Below are positions 11,187 to 22,264 of a stretch of 64,000 nucleotides of DNA, one piece after another. The notes beneath the pieces are model-generated. The model was given only the letters and a program-made list of their open reading frames with translations. It did no database searches and had not been told where the DNA came from. Each line of letters opens with the position of its first letter. Position 1 is the stretch's first letter. The stretch is from Termitomyces sp. T153 (lineage: Eukaryota > Basidiomycota > Agaricomycetes > Agaricales > Lyophyllaceae). The stretch lies in NCBI GenBank assembly GCA_018296165.2, contig JACKQL020000092.1, positions 124,001 to 188,000 of the forward strand. Reading direction: 5' to 3'. A program made the position numbers and the translations under genes.

Positions 11187-11868
11187 ATGTCGCGATTCCC
11201 AGACTATCTATCACCTAATGTTACCCCAACAAAGCTGCCCAAGGCGCACAAGTCGCGCGCACGACGCGAACCTTCGGGCGTGTTTTCACTATTCAAGCCT
11301 CCGCAAATCCAGCAGTTCAAGGAGGCCTTTCAATTGATTGACCACGACAAGGATGGATGGGTGACTGAAGACGACTTGAAAGAGATCTTCTCGAGCCTTG
11401 GTGCGTGGAAGGGCTGCAGACGAGGCTGTGACTCATTGGGCAAAAGGGATCACACCGTCGAAACAGATGTTGGACGATCTACTGAGTGCAAGGCCTGGTG
11501 GTGGCCGGATGGCTTACTCGGAAGATCGGGGAATCAACTTTACAATGTTTCTTACGATGATGAGTGAACGGCTGTTTGAATTCGACACGGAGAAGGAGCT
11601 GCTGGAAGCATTTGAGTCGTTTGACGAGAACGACACGGGGATGGTGAAGGTGGCTGAGATGCGGAAGTGGCTGGGGGAGGTTGGGGAACGGATGGACAAG
11701 GACGAGGTGTGTGTGGCTGATTGGGGGCCCGTGAGATGCTGATTGTGGCTGCAGATCGAGCGGCTGCTGGAGGGGTCGTTCAGCGACCGACAAGGGCAGT
11801 TCCACTACCGGGAGTGGGTGAAGGTGCTGAGGGTGAATGTGGACGACGAGGGTGCTGAACATACGTAG
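11187..11868 (+). CDS. RLC1: Myosin regulatory light chain (EF-hand)
   Basis: EF-hand light chain of type II myosin, part of the cytokinetic ring. Exons 11187-11400, 11447-11706 and 11755-11868; the sum is 588 nt, 195 residues. Seen: a basic N-terminal extension KAHKSRARREPSGVFSLF, in which Ser30-Gly-Val-Phe aligns with the phosphorylated Ser19-Asn-Val-Phe of animal RLC; QIQQFKEAFQLIDHDKDGWV, the one canonical calcium loop; ITPSKQMLDDLL; NFTMFLTMMSERLFEFD; and a degenerate second pair of EF-hands ending REWVKVLRV. The 46-nt intron 1 (GTGCGT...AAG) is needed to join SSLG to ITPSK. It lies between the AYR1-like and PacC genes, all on the plus strand. Confidence 0.9.
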
Positions 11869-11886
11869 ATACCAAGTATATGTTGT

Positions 11887-11959
11887 CTTGGCATGCCAAG
11901 CGGCTTGGCGGGGGACCCCGGAAAAGCGCCAAGCTCGCTTGGCCCGCGATCGGCTTGGC
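11887..11959 (+). promoter_or_regulatory. Cluster of six PacC/Rim101 binding hexamers (GCCAAG)
   Basis: Six exact GCCAAG hexamers on either strand lie within 73 bp: 11887-11892 (-), 11895-11900 (+), 11904-11909 (-), 11928-11933 (+), 11938-11943 (-) and 11954-11959 (-). GCCARG is the known Aspergillus PacC site. They end 20 bp before the ATG of the PacC gene itself and begin 18 bp after the stop of the light-chain gene. Autoregulation is inferred. Confidence 0.8.
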
Positions 11960-11979
11960 AGAAGTTGGCTTAAAACATC

Positions 11980-14195
11980 ATGTTTCCCTCGACAGATCTC
12001 ATTCTAGAGGAAATGACTGCCCCCTCGTCCCCGCTCACCGTCAAGGCCCAGTCCCCAGATCCCTCGCCTGCCCACCGCTGCCAGTGGCTCCACTGCGACC
12101 TCCTCTTTCCCGACCCAGAGGCCCTCTACAACCATCTCTGCAACGACCACATCGGCCGCAAGAGCACCAACAACCTCTGTCTCACCTGCAGGTGGAAGGA
12201 GTGTGGCACTTCTTGTGCCAAGCGCGACCATATCACCAGCCATCTTCGAGGTCCGTCTTGTTCGCCCCTTTTGATGCCGTCTGCTCACTCTGAGCAGTCC
12301 ACACTCCCCTCAAGCCTCACGTCTGCGAGGTACCGCGGGTCTTTTTCTCTCTCTCGTGACGTTCATTTATCTGTCGTTCAATCAGATATGCAAAAAGTCC
12401 TTCAAGCGTCCCCAGGATCTCAAGAAACACGAAAAAATTCATACCGAAGAGCACCATCAACAGCACAAGCATTCCAAGGCCATAACCGTCGTCGATCCTG
12501 CCTACGTATCTAGGGTCCGCGGCGAACCTGCGAACCACTCTCTTGACAACAAGAGCACCTCTTCCAAATCATCCTCCAGTACCTCGTTTCTCAGGGGTCC
12601 CCCTCCACGGTCCAAATCTCATTCATCCACGGGTTCCGATGGCAAGTCCATCGCTCGTCCCTCCATTGAATGGCTCATTCATACCCTTCTTAGGATCCCA
12701 TCTGGGTATTCTATCGACTCCTTCTCCGGAGTTAGACCATCCTCCGATACATCACGCGAACTCGCACGATCCATTCTTTCAGAATACTCAATTGTCTTCC
12801 TGGGAAAACGTGCAGCATGAGGCATCTGTTGCGGCCGGCTCAAAGAGGACCCATGATTACTTCGACGAATTCATCTTCGATATGAAGAAACGAAAAGTGG
12901 CCCCCTCTTATGATCCACGTTAGTGCCCTCGCTTACATGTCAGCTTTTTTTTGGATTTCTAAATTTAGCATTTAGGTATGGCGCAGCGATTGGAAGACAT
13001 CGCATATTCCCATAATAATAGCTATCCCACAAATAACTTTAATCCTCGGTCCGTATCCCTCGACATACGGACACCCGCAGAACTCGCTGCTGTAAACGAA
13101 TTTCTGGTGACCTTGGGACGAGACGTCGCGGGAAACGCACGCCCGCATTCAACTTCTCAGCCGAATATTTCACACAATCTAACTCAACCTTTTTCTCCCG
13201 AGACATACTTTGATCCTGTTACTCTTGGTCAGCTTGGGCTCGCTGGACTGCCTGGTATACCATCGAACAACTCAAACTTCCAGCAAGACCATGCTTATTC
13301 ACCTTCCCACCCCTCAGCACAATTCAACCACAATTCTTATCAATTGGCAAGGTCAAGTCATCCCTCGGTACAACCAAATCAGTACAGCAACATGTATGGA
13401 GGAATAAGCGACATCTCGGCGCCCTACAACAACGATTACAATTCCCACAGCCGTCGACAGCCGGGGAAGTATACTCACACATCCCACTCTTCCTTCCCTT
13501 CTCATTATCACCATCCTACACCTCCGCTGGAAAGTAGCTCTCCTCATTCCACCGTTTCTACCCCTGTGAACACTACTCCCCCTCAGCTATCCCTCTCTAT
13601 GCCCGATACCGTCACTTTCGACTACCTACACGGCTCCAGGGGGCCGCCCCCCGTCCCCCACCTTGCACGACCCGACTTTATGCCGAAGGCCATGCGTACT
13701 GTTGTCCCACTCAAGTCTGTGCCTGGTTCTCAGTCACGACGACCAGTGCCAATGGAGCTCAAGGTTCCCGCGCCTCATCACCGCGACGGATCATCAACTG
13801 AACCCGGCGCTTCTGTTATACCTTCCTTATCCAAGGGCCACTCATTATACCCTCTCCTTACAGACGGTGATGCGGAACTTAAACTCCCGCCGTTGCATCG
13901 CTCGTTTGATACGCCTTCACCACTGTCGCGCTCGTCTTCGCCTAGTACTTCATCGGTGCGCTCAACTTCTCCAGCTGAGACCATCCTTCCCAGCCTCCGC
14001 TCCATCGCGTCACCTGCGCTCCATACGAGGGAGGCTGATAAGCTGACCAGGGAGCTCGGACAAATTGAGCTGGAGAATCGTGTGGGTGATATCAGCTCAG
14101 AAGACAGGCAACGCCATGCAAAACTGATTCTTGACTTGATGATCTCTATTAACAGAAAATTCAAGGAGGACCATCCGGAGTTTGAGCCGAAATAG
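11980..14195 (+). CDS. pacC: pH-response C2H2 zinc-finger transcription factor PacC/RIM101
   Basis: Regulator of the ambient-pH response, activated by C-terminal proteolysis in the Pal/Rim pathway. Three zinc fingers: CQWLHC...[15 protein letters not shown] (residues about 34-62), [21 protein letters not shown], and [30 protein letters not shown]; the GRKSTNN and RPQDLKKH blocks are diagnostic. Later landmarks are [27 protein letters not shown] and MAQRLEDIA, then a long Pro/Ser-rich region. Exons: 11980-12250, 12298-12329 (32 nt), 12386-12730, 12783-12918 and 12976-14195; the sum is 2004 nt, 667 residues. The intron at 12731-12782 has a weak GTTAGA donor but is the cut I found that restores frame, and the next intron also starts GTTAG. 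The C terminus ([18 protein letters not shown]) is not one I know from ascomycete PacC. Confidence 0.9.
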
Positions 14196-14389
14196 AAGAT
14201 ACTGATACTTTCAACGGTTAATTCCACTCGTTGATGTACTCTTCCATCAACTTACGGTAACAATCTCTTATGAGATGCTTTGACTTCGATAATCATCTGT
14301 ACGTGATGTAGTATACAATTGGCTCTGATACTTTGTTTGAAAAATTATACAAGCATGAAATAGATATGAGAGATATGGAAAAGTAAGTA

Positions 14390-17300
14390 TTATGAACGTT
14401 TGAGAGTCAATTTAAGCTTCTGGTTCAGGCTAGACGGTGTTGGTGGAATTGGGTCTTCGTCCATACCGGACATCGGCGGGCTCATGGCCAGAGGTGAGGG
14501 AACGGCAACTGGATGTCCAAATGAAGTCGCGGGACCCCGATTGAACCCTAGATTTGGCAGACCTGCCGTAACTGGCGGAGGACTCGTGGCAGAACCCGAA
14601 ACTTGCGGGGTAGCGGGTGCCGTGCCGCTGTTGAACTCGGCCCAACGGGGACACTTCCGATTGGTTTCTACGATTCACGCAAATCAGTATGGCGACCAAC
14701 CTTAAGGACATCGACATACTCATGTGACCCATCTGCCCACAATGACCACAGCGTCTCTGTAACAGAGTCAGTGCCATAGTGAACAAGAGATTAATTTTCG
14801 TACCGTCGTATCGGGCTTGATAGGTCGATTGAGCTGCATAGGCGTTCCACCTTCTTTGACAATCTTGGCGTTCTTTCGATGGAGACGTCTCTCCTGGTTT
14901 TTCTTCATCCGAGCAATTTCTTCCTCCAGTCTAGAAAGAGTTGTCAAAATTTTCATAGGCGACCAAGGTCAAGGAAACTTTGATTACCTCTTTTTGGCAC
15001 GCTTGTCCTTGTCAGCATCACCCGTGGGTGCCAGACTATCAGCAAGAGTGGATTCCTCCTCAATAGCTTGTCTACTGCGCACATATGCACGGATGACCGC
15101 TGCATCTCGTATGATTTCGTACTTCCAGATGCCGTCGACCTATCGTGAGAATGCGTTAGGTTCGTTGAAGTCCCTCAACGCTGGTTGACAAACCAATCTC
15201 TTGATTCGTAGAACTTTCTTGGTCCCTTCAGGCCCTAGACTCATTTCTCGATCGCGGTCTATTGACGAGGCTCGGCTAAAAGATGGAGAAGGTGGCCTAG
15301 AGTCCCGATGATTTGCTTGTGACATTTGATTATTATGATACCGCGTCTCGTCTTCCGCTGTCAGCTGTGGCTCGTCCTTGCGGCTGAGAGAATCGTATTG
15401 AGCCTTCCAAATTCGCTCGATTTCGGATTTGTAGATGGACTGTTGCTCTGCGACGTTGTATCGATGTTGAGACTTGGGCCGATTCTCAGCCTCGGCTTGC
15501 AAAGTGTCAATTGTTACCGATGAAGGGGTTTATTATTGAGCTTACCCATTTTCTGATCATAATCTTCGCCTGCTTTTACAAAAATATCCTTCATTGAGAT
15601 ACGAATGAAGCTAAAGGCTTCTCCACGACCTGTAGGATCACCTTCACCGTGTAACCGAAGCATTGCCTTTGCTTGCGTAGCAAACAAGAAATTCTTGGTG
15701 GTTATCCAAGGAGCAAGTTGCTGCTCTATTGAAAGATTGGATTCATCACCGTCCGCAACGTCTGTCACTTGACTGTAACCTGAGTCTTGGAGATGACGTT
15801 GACCAACTTGCATGCTTTCTGTCAGAACCACCTGCTCTGGTGTGACCATTTTGAGCATTTCTGGATCACTGGGTATTGTCCATCCAGGTTTCAATCGCCA
15901 GAATCCCTGGTGAGGTCCTCGCCTATGATACTCCATAAATTCCTGTTCAACACGGTCAATGGATGTTATTAAAAGGAGTCAATGAAGCCATACCTTGAGC
16001 CTTTGCCTCATTTGTAACTCATTCTGATCTGGAAAATATTTCATTAACCGCGAAATCTTCAGACGTTCTCCCTGGCTCTTCTTAAGCAACTTGAACGCAA
16101 TGATCTGCAAGCGGTATTTGATGGTATTTGTGATCTTGCGAGAATGTGGGCCTGGTACTTCGGTAACAGGATATGTTTGCCCAATCACAAATAGGTTCTT
16201 AATGTCTCGCAAAAAGTACTTTGTTTCGCCCTTAACAGTACTCCTAAAAGTTAATCCATCTTGAGGCAAGATATTAATGAAGTTTAGAAGTCTTCGTACC
16301 TGACAACAAGAAAGTCTGTTGCATAAGGCTTCTGACGGAACAAAGGTGCTCGGATAAGATTGTTATATAGAGCTGGTATGGTGGTCCCAGGTTCAACATA
16401 ACCGAATTTCATGAACGGGGATTCATCTTGGGGCTCAAGGACGAACGGTACACCGAGATCAAACTATGAGGCTGTTAACAGGACCAAGAAAGAGTCGACA
16501 ATTGGCGCACCTTGGGAATATGTTCATCCTTTTCATCCTTTTTGCGATAGTAATTTACGAGGACACTTCCCATGCCAAAATTCGGTAGGATAGGCGGGTG
16601 TTCTTCCTGCGAATGAAATACAAGTAAGTACGGGTTCGGAATATAGTTATCTCGGATAGACTCTTACAGAATATTCCCATAGGACAAAATTACTAGTATC
16701 CTTCAGGCTTAAATCGGCCGTCCTATGTAACCCTTCACCAACATTGCCTCCCTTTCCCACCTTTCTTCCTGCTTTGTCTTTTTTCTTCTTTGCGGTGCGA
16801 ACCTTGCTGAACCGCAGTTCGATATTAGAAGGAAACTGAAGGGCAGGGCGATGGAATGAACGGGCTTCTTGTTTTGATAAACGAGTTTTATACTAGAGAA
16901 AGTGTTATTGCAGCAGACACAACGTCTGATTGAATTTGCTTACAAAGGGAAGTTGAAGCTTCTGAGCCGGGTAGGCGTGTTCAACCGTGAGTTGCCCGAA
17001 TGTTTGTCGCACGCGGTGTCGGCCTCCTTCTTTCGCCACTTCGTAGAAGTGGTCATTGGAGATATTGAATTTGTCGCGAGTAGGACCACCATCTACCCTG
17101 AGACGTTTGCGGGGTCGAACTGTTTCGACTGTATTTTGTCAGTAGTCGAACCATCTTAGACAAATTGATATCCTACCGTTACGTTCCTCTGGATTGACGT
17201 CGTCTTCGTGATTAAACTCTAATTGAGTGAAATCTTTGAACGGTGCGTTGGGGCCCCAGATGATGCTTTGTGTCCATGCACCAGATTCCAAAGCTTTATT

Positions 17301-18167
17301 CACGGGTGTTGTAAGGTTGTGTTCCGTAGAAGGCGTTGAACCAGCAGAAGAGGGGTGCGGCTCGTATACTATTTGGTCTTCCCAGTTAGAAAGAAGGACA
17401 AGATCGAAAGTACGGTCATGAAGTGGTAATTTAACTGGAACCTCAGTATTGTCGCGAGACTAAGAAAAATCAGGGTCTTCTTTCGATGGAAACACAAGCG
17501 AGACGCACTTCAAGAGCCCGACGAAGGTCAAGCTCGACACTTCCCGCTGAGACCACATCTTCAACACGCTTGTTCTCAACTTGACGTTTTGTATCCCCTA
17601 CCACCGCATCCAGAAACCCTTTAGGGACCTCCCTCTTACGAGAGTATACAGTTTCCACTATAATTGAGCTCGTGAACGACCCGTGAGGGTCTATTCAAAG
17701 TATGACACACCATGAAAAGGTCGCTTGCCTAATCGAGATTTCCGAACTGTATATCCTTTGAAAAGTTCACTGAAATCTAATACCTTATCTTTTTCAAATG
17801 CAGGGAAGCGTTCATATACAGTTTTTGGGCGCTCTACCAATCTCTTGACCACACGGACACGCTTCTGCTTTTGTCGTAGACCTGGTGACTGTGTCTCCTG
17901 TTTGACCAAGGTTTCTTCAGATTCTTCTTCTTCACGCATCTCCCTATCAATCTCGTCTTCCCAGTCTTGACCCTGATCTGCTCCTACAGCATCTTCGTCG
18001 TTCCATTTGTCGTTATAAATCTGTCCTGAGTTCAAGGCTGATGTGCCACTGAGACCGAGCTGGTTTGCCAACGCCGTGCCATTTGGTAAAGACAATCCAT
18101 CTAAGAGATGATTCAGAGAGAAGCCAGTGAGAGCTGAGATCGCGTCGGTTTCATCCTGAGTAGCCAT
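14390..18167 (-). CDS. TAF1: TFIID subunit 1 (TAF1), fungal type without bromodomains
   Basis: Largest TFIID scaffold subunit, which contacts TBP, TAF7 and promoter DNA. Read through about ten short introns it gives roughly 1,050 residues. Seen: N-terminal acidic TAND-like region (MATQDETDAISALTGFSLNHLLDGL, DWEDEIDREMREEEE); RFPAFEKDKVLDFSELFKGY; the DUF3591 core with GSVLVNYYRKK, PFMKFGYVEPG, IKNLFVIGQTYPVTEVPGP, IKYRLQIIAFKLLKK, HQGFWRLKPGW, and QAKAMLRLHGEGDPTGRGEAFSFI; KKVLRIKRLV; a coiled coil RAKKRLEEEIARMKKNQERR; the zinc knuckle CGHCGQMGHMKTNRKCP; and a Pro-rich tail ending LTLKRS. No bromodomain or kinase domain follows, as expected for fungi. It diverges from the PA28 gene by 161 bp. 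Exon edges were not all placed. Confidence 0.92.
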
Positions 18168-18328
18168 CCTTACGAAGAGCTATTAGTGAATGAGACCGAT
18201 GAGCGTCAACCAAGCTCGGCCAAATATATTGGTCATTTTATTTAAGATTGATCAGTTTGGTTAAGTACGCGTTCACCTGAGTGCGTTACGCGCCTACAAA
18301 CTTGAGCTCCTCCTTCTGTGGCCTGTTC

Positions 18329-19623
18329 ATGGATAACGATCTAGCTTGCAAGGTTGAGGTGATTATCCTAAAGGGGTCAACGTCGATTTCCAGTCACTAA
18401 ACGTGCTCATATAGAACTTTAAGAAGGCAGCCGCAAACACGGCAGACGACATCGTCTTCAAGAGGTTTCCGGCCAAGGTATGTCAGATACTCTCTCTGCG
18501 AGGTCCTAAGATCATTTGAACTCAGAATAGATATTGTGAGAGGATAGACCAATTCCAGCTGTTTTACGTGTTCAGAACCGTGGTTTCGATAGGGAGCTCC
18601 ATCAACTTGTGCAAACGACCTTGACTAGAGATTCACCTTTCCACTTGTCTCATGCTGAGACGTTCACCGATACAACTGTGTATCCTCCTCCAACAGAGAT
18701 TTCTTCCGGTGGACCAGCTCAAAAGAAGCGAAAGAGAGATGACGACACTCTAGCTAACGACGTTATTTCACACAGCGATATACAACATGCAAAAATTCCT
18801 AGCCTTATGGTTGCTAACCGGCATATGTCACAGAAAGTGCACGATGTTGTGAAGAAGGAGTGTGCAGAGATGGCAGGGATGATTGTGAGTCTGCATATAG
18901 AACTTGCGACAATAACCCAATTCATGTTCTTTTTTTTAGGACGAGCTAAAGCTTTGGGTTACGTTGACAATGCCAAAGTATGTGCTAGTATATATTTAGG
19001 CGATGAGGGCTAAAGAGTTCTTTCCAGGATCGAAGAGTATGTCCTATGAACGATCTATTATCTCAACTTCTAACCTCATATATTCTCCAGTGGCGACAAC
19101 TTTGGTGAAGTTCATGAACTTCTTTTAACATTTGTCTAGCTTACCCCTTTCAAAGGCGTGCAGATACAAGAAGGTTTTTTCTTGCCTTTATTAGGAGCTC
19201 TTGCTGCCAATGCTGATCCTGCCCACCAGAGGTTCTAGCTGAACTTCATCGAGCGCAGGAAAGTGCCTACAATTTGCGCGATGCTCCTCGGCAAGATTAC
19301 CTTGCCAGAGCGGAAATATGCTCCAAAATTCTCAAGTATCCTAATATTGAGGATTTTACTGTATGACTTTCTCCGTCTAAAACGACCTTCAATGAGATCA
19401 TATCCTCTTCAGCTTGCCCTGAAGGAGCATGATGAGAAACAACTTTATATTGCTCGGCAACATCTCCTCGACATTCGAAACATTTATGCTGTTCTAACTG
19501 ATCTCATCCAGAAAAATATATCCAAGGCATGCACGAACTTAGGCTTTCATTTTTGATCTATTCTTACTTCCATTCTAACAGATTCGTGCCCCAAAAGGAA
19601 ATAATAGTGTCGGACTCTACTAG
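18329..19623 (+). CDS. PSME3: 11S proteasome activator (PA28/REG gamma type)
   Basis: Heptameric ring that caps the 20S proteasome and opens its gate without ATP. Seen: a helical N-terminal domain with ADDIVFKRFPAK; a KKRKRDDD nuclear-localisation-like insert; the activation block with LWVTLTMPKIEDGDNFGVQIQEEVLAEL; ILKYPNIEDF; DEKQLYIARQHLLDIRNIY; and the C terminus RAPKGNNSVGLY, matching the LY tail that docks in the 20S pocket. It contains tiny exons 19028-19036 (9 nt), 19091-19104 (14 nt) and 19156-19173 (18 nt). The last intron appears to start with GC (AAG|GCATGC...AACAG). The first introns (after residues about 8 and 24) are less certain. It ends 37 bp from the convergent RRB1 stop. Such activators are absent from S. 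cerevisiae. Confidence 0.88.
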
Positions 19624-19660
19624 ATGTATGTCCCATAGCGTTTTTATCTCTTGCAGAGAA

Positions 19661-21360
19661 CTATACAGAGATAGTCTTGAAGATATCGAATCTATTTTCT
19701 GACGTGCTAATGACCGTTCCAGGAATTTGAGGATGCCAGTGTATTTCCTTGATATCCTGCTGGCCTTGGTGAACAAAGAGCAATTGCGGGGGCACAATTC
19801 GGCTTTCGTCTTGCATACCCCCGATTGTCCCAGTCTCATCGTCATCCTGTTCAACAGCGAGATCCCACAGTGTCACTTGATCATCGGCCCCTGATGCAGC
19901 AAAGATTGAGTCTTCAGATGGATGCCACTCGATCGAGGTGATAGGTGCTTTGTGCCAGTCAAAAGCTGCGACGGGTTTGGGGTCAGGGTTGTTGCTCCTA
20001 GGACACTTGTTAGATTATGAGCTGCAGCAATCAATACTACTCACCCCTTTTTCTTGACATGACGCAGATCCCAAGCTTTGACACCTCCCTCATCACCACC
20101 GCTAAGAAGTAGATAACTTGTTAATCTATTCCAGCTGATCACGTTCACATCACTCTCGTGAGCTGAGTCGATACTGGCGACACTTTTACGACCTTTGCTT
20201 CGAACGTCCCATATTTGAATGCTGCAGTCGGCGGAACATGACCCGAATACGGTTGGCTCGGACGGGCTCCATTGTAAATCCTCGACACTTGAGGTGTGCG
20301 AAAGGAATGGCTGCGATAAGGCATTAAAACCTGTAGGGGTGGAGGTGGTAAGATAGATTTTGGAGTGGATGTCTCCAGTCAGAAGTCGAAGGGAAGATGT
20401 TCCAGAGGACGCCCAATCCATGGCAAAGCCTTCAGCACATCCATGCGATTCGATTGTGAAAATCGGTTTTTTGTAGCGCGCCTTGTCATATGTATATCCT
20501 GGAACGTCCAGTGATTCTACCAAAGGACGCACGTCAAAAATATGAACTTTGCCTGTATCAGCCCATGATGAGACATAATATGGATGAGAAACTGGTGGTA
20601 AGGGGGTTGAAGGTGGTAAGGGTTGTGCTCGAATACGATTGATGCCGCCAAGATGGGGTATTGAACGGTATTCCAGTATTGGATCCTCGTCCAAATGGTC
20701 GTCGTCATCGTCATCACCATCGGAATCTGAATCATCTAATGTAACATTGTTTAGATCTAGAAGCTATATATAAAAGACGCTTTCGCTCACCATCCTTCTG
20801 TGTTTTATGCAATGAACTCATCTTGTAAACAACAACTTCGTTACTGTTCGCCAAGTCTGCCTGCGTACCTGTGACAATGTACGCAGTGGCAGGGTACCGT
20901 TGGCGTTCATCGCCAAGGTTATCTCGCAAAATATCAAAAGAAAGGCATGGCCAAGGTACATTTGTAGAATGACGCATGATATAGACTGAATCATCTGCTT
21001 CCAAAACTTCATCTTTTCCCAGTACGTGAGTACCTGGAATAAAGACATTAGGTGGAGGAACAGGTTCCTCAGATTCTTCTATGGCAGGCATAACTTCATC
21101 CACATCCATTCCTACGAAGCCGTCAACAAACAAGAAGGCCAGATAGAAGCTTTTGTGGCAATACCATCCTCTCCGTCAGCCGTTTCTGTATCAACTACCT
21201 CATCGTCGCTTTCGATCTCATCTTCCCAAGCGTCCTCGAACTCTCCCATATCATCCATGTTACTGTCTTCGTGTTTCGAGCTAGAACCAGTTTCATTTTG
21301 AACTGTACGCGCGGATTTTGAAGACATGTCAGATACTTCAGTCGCTGATCGCTTTGACAT
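19661..21360 (-). CDS. RRB1: Ribosome assembly WD40 protein RRB1 (GRWD1)
   Basis: Nucleolar chaperone of ribosomal protein L3. Seen: Ser-rich N terminus MSKRSATEVSDMSSKSARTV; acidic block EFEDAWEDEIESDDEV; MDVDEVMPAIEESEEPVPPPNVFIPG; the family segment VPWPCLSFDILRD; a second acidic run (DDSDSDGDDDDDD) before the propeller; and WD repeats with HTSSVEDLQWSPSEPTVFGSCSADCSIQIWDVR, SDVNVISWN, GGDEGGVKAWDLR, ITSIEWHPSEDSIFAASGADDQVTLWDL and IKEIHWHPQIPGTVIST. Introns of about 50 nt, including one ending near 21,115 that joins GEDG to MDVDE. Start at 21,360; stop TAG at 19,661. It is the last housekeeping gene before the transposon-rich segment. Confidence 0.92.
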
Positions 21361-21477
21361 GGCGGACGACGACTTGCAACAACTCTGAAAATCGTGGATG
21401 GTAGAAATTTTGGAAGTGTCACATGACTTGCTAAAGTCCGGAAGGTGGGCCGGCGCTCTAGACTCAATTAATTCGAA

Positions 21478-22110
21478 GTTGTCGAGGTGAAAGCGAGAGA
21501 AGGGTAGATTAAGAATCGCGTGATGAACTTAGACAGGCCGGCGAGAGTCTGCTGAAAAGAAATGGAATTGACGAGTCCTGAAGAGTTCTCGAGTGCCGGT
21601 TCCTCCTCCCAAGAAAGAGGGACCGAAAGCTCAAGCTAACACGAGGGACTAGTAATAGGTGCGGGAGTGTGTAGAATGAAACTATGTGGCATAGGGATGG
21701 ACGGGAGGGATCTGAAAGATGACATGTGACGTAGTGAAGGTCTAACCTATCAAAGCTACGAGCGCAGTGTGAGATGATAAGGTTGTCAACACCGCCGCCC
21801 GCAGGTATCTATGAAAATATAGACAATGGAAAAGAAGGAGACAATGATGAGGGATGCAATATGACGAGTGAAAGGGTTTCGGCGGTCTAGCCTACGCCCG
21901 AAGACACCCCAGGCAAACCCTCCTCACACTTGCCCGAACTTGTCGAGGTGAAGCAAGAGATCAGTAGATTGAGCTGAAGTGGGAATTGCATGATGAACTT
22001 AGACAGGCCAAGTGAGAGTCTGCTGGAAGAAATGGAATTGACGAGTCCTGAAGAGTTCTCGAGCGTCGGTTCGCCCTCCCAAGAGAGAGGGACTGGAAAC
22101 TCAAGCCATG
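21478..22110. repeat. Pair of about 165-bp direct repeats
   Basis: Copies at about 21,478-21,640 and 21,938-22,110 share CATGATGAACTTAGACAGGC-like and ATGGAATTGACGAGTCCTGA-like stretches and run side by side for about 165 bp with scattered changes. The second copy is open as a 63-codon ORF (21,990-22,181; MMNLDRPSESLLEEMELTSPEEFSSV...); the first has a stop in the same frame. Perhaps the 5' end of a retroelement gag gene; I do not recognise it. 21,361-21,477 and the spacer 21,641-21,937 show no gene. Confidence 0.7.
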
Positions 22111-22264
22111 ACAGTGAAATCCCACAGAACCAGAGAGTTGAAAGGGATGAGTTGAGTGTGAGCTATATGGAGGAGGGATGAGAGGTGCAGGATGCAGATC
22201 AGATCATTTTCAATGTACAGCTTTATGAATACAACTTTATGAATTAATGTGCCACCACAGCTAG

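Noticed and set aside
11479..11862. Minus-strand ORF of 127 codons rich in Leu, His and Pro
   Set aside because: Antisense shadow of the GC-rich myosin light-chain exons.
12543..12923. Independent ORF overlapping PacC exon 3
   Set aside because: Its downstream half is PacC exon 4 ([15 protein letters not shown]); the upstream half is an out-of-frame reading across the 12,731-12,782 intron.
18267..18272. A single ACGCGT box between TAF1 and the proteasome activator
   Set aside because: One palindromic hexamer in 161 bp is weak evidence, and neither gene is a typical MBF target.
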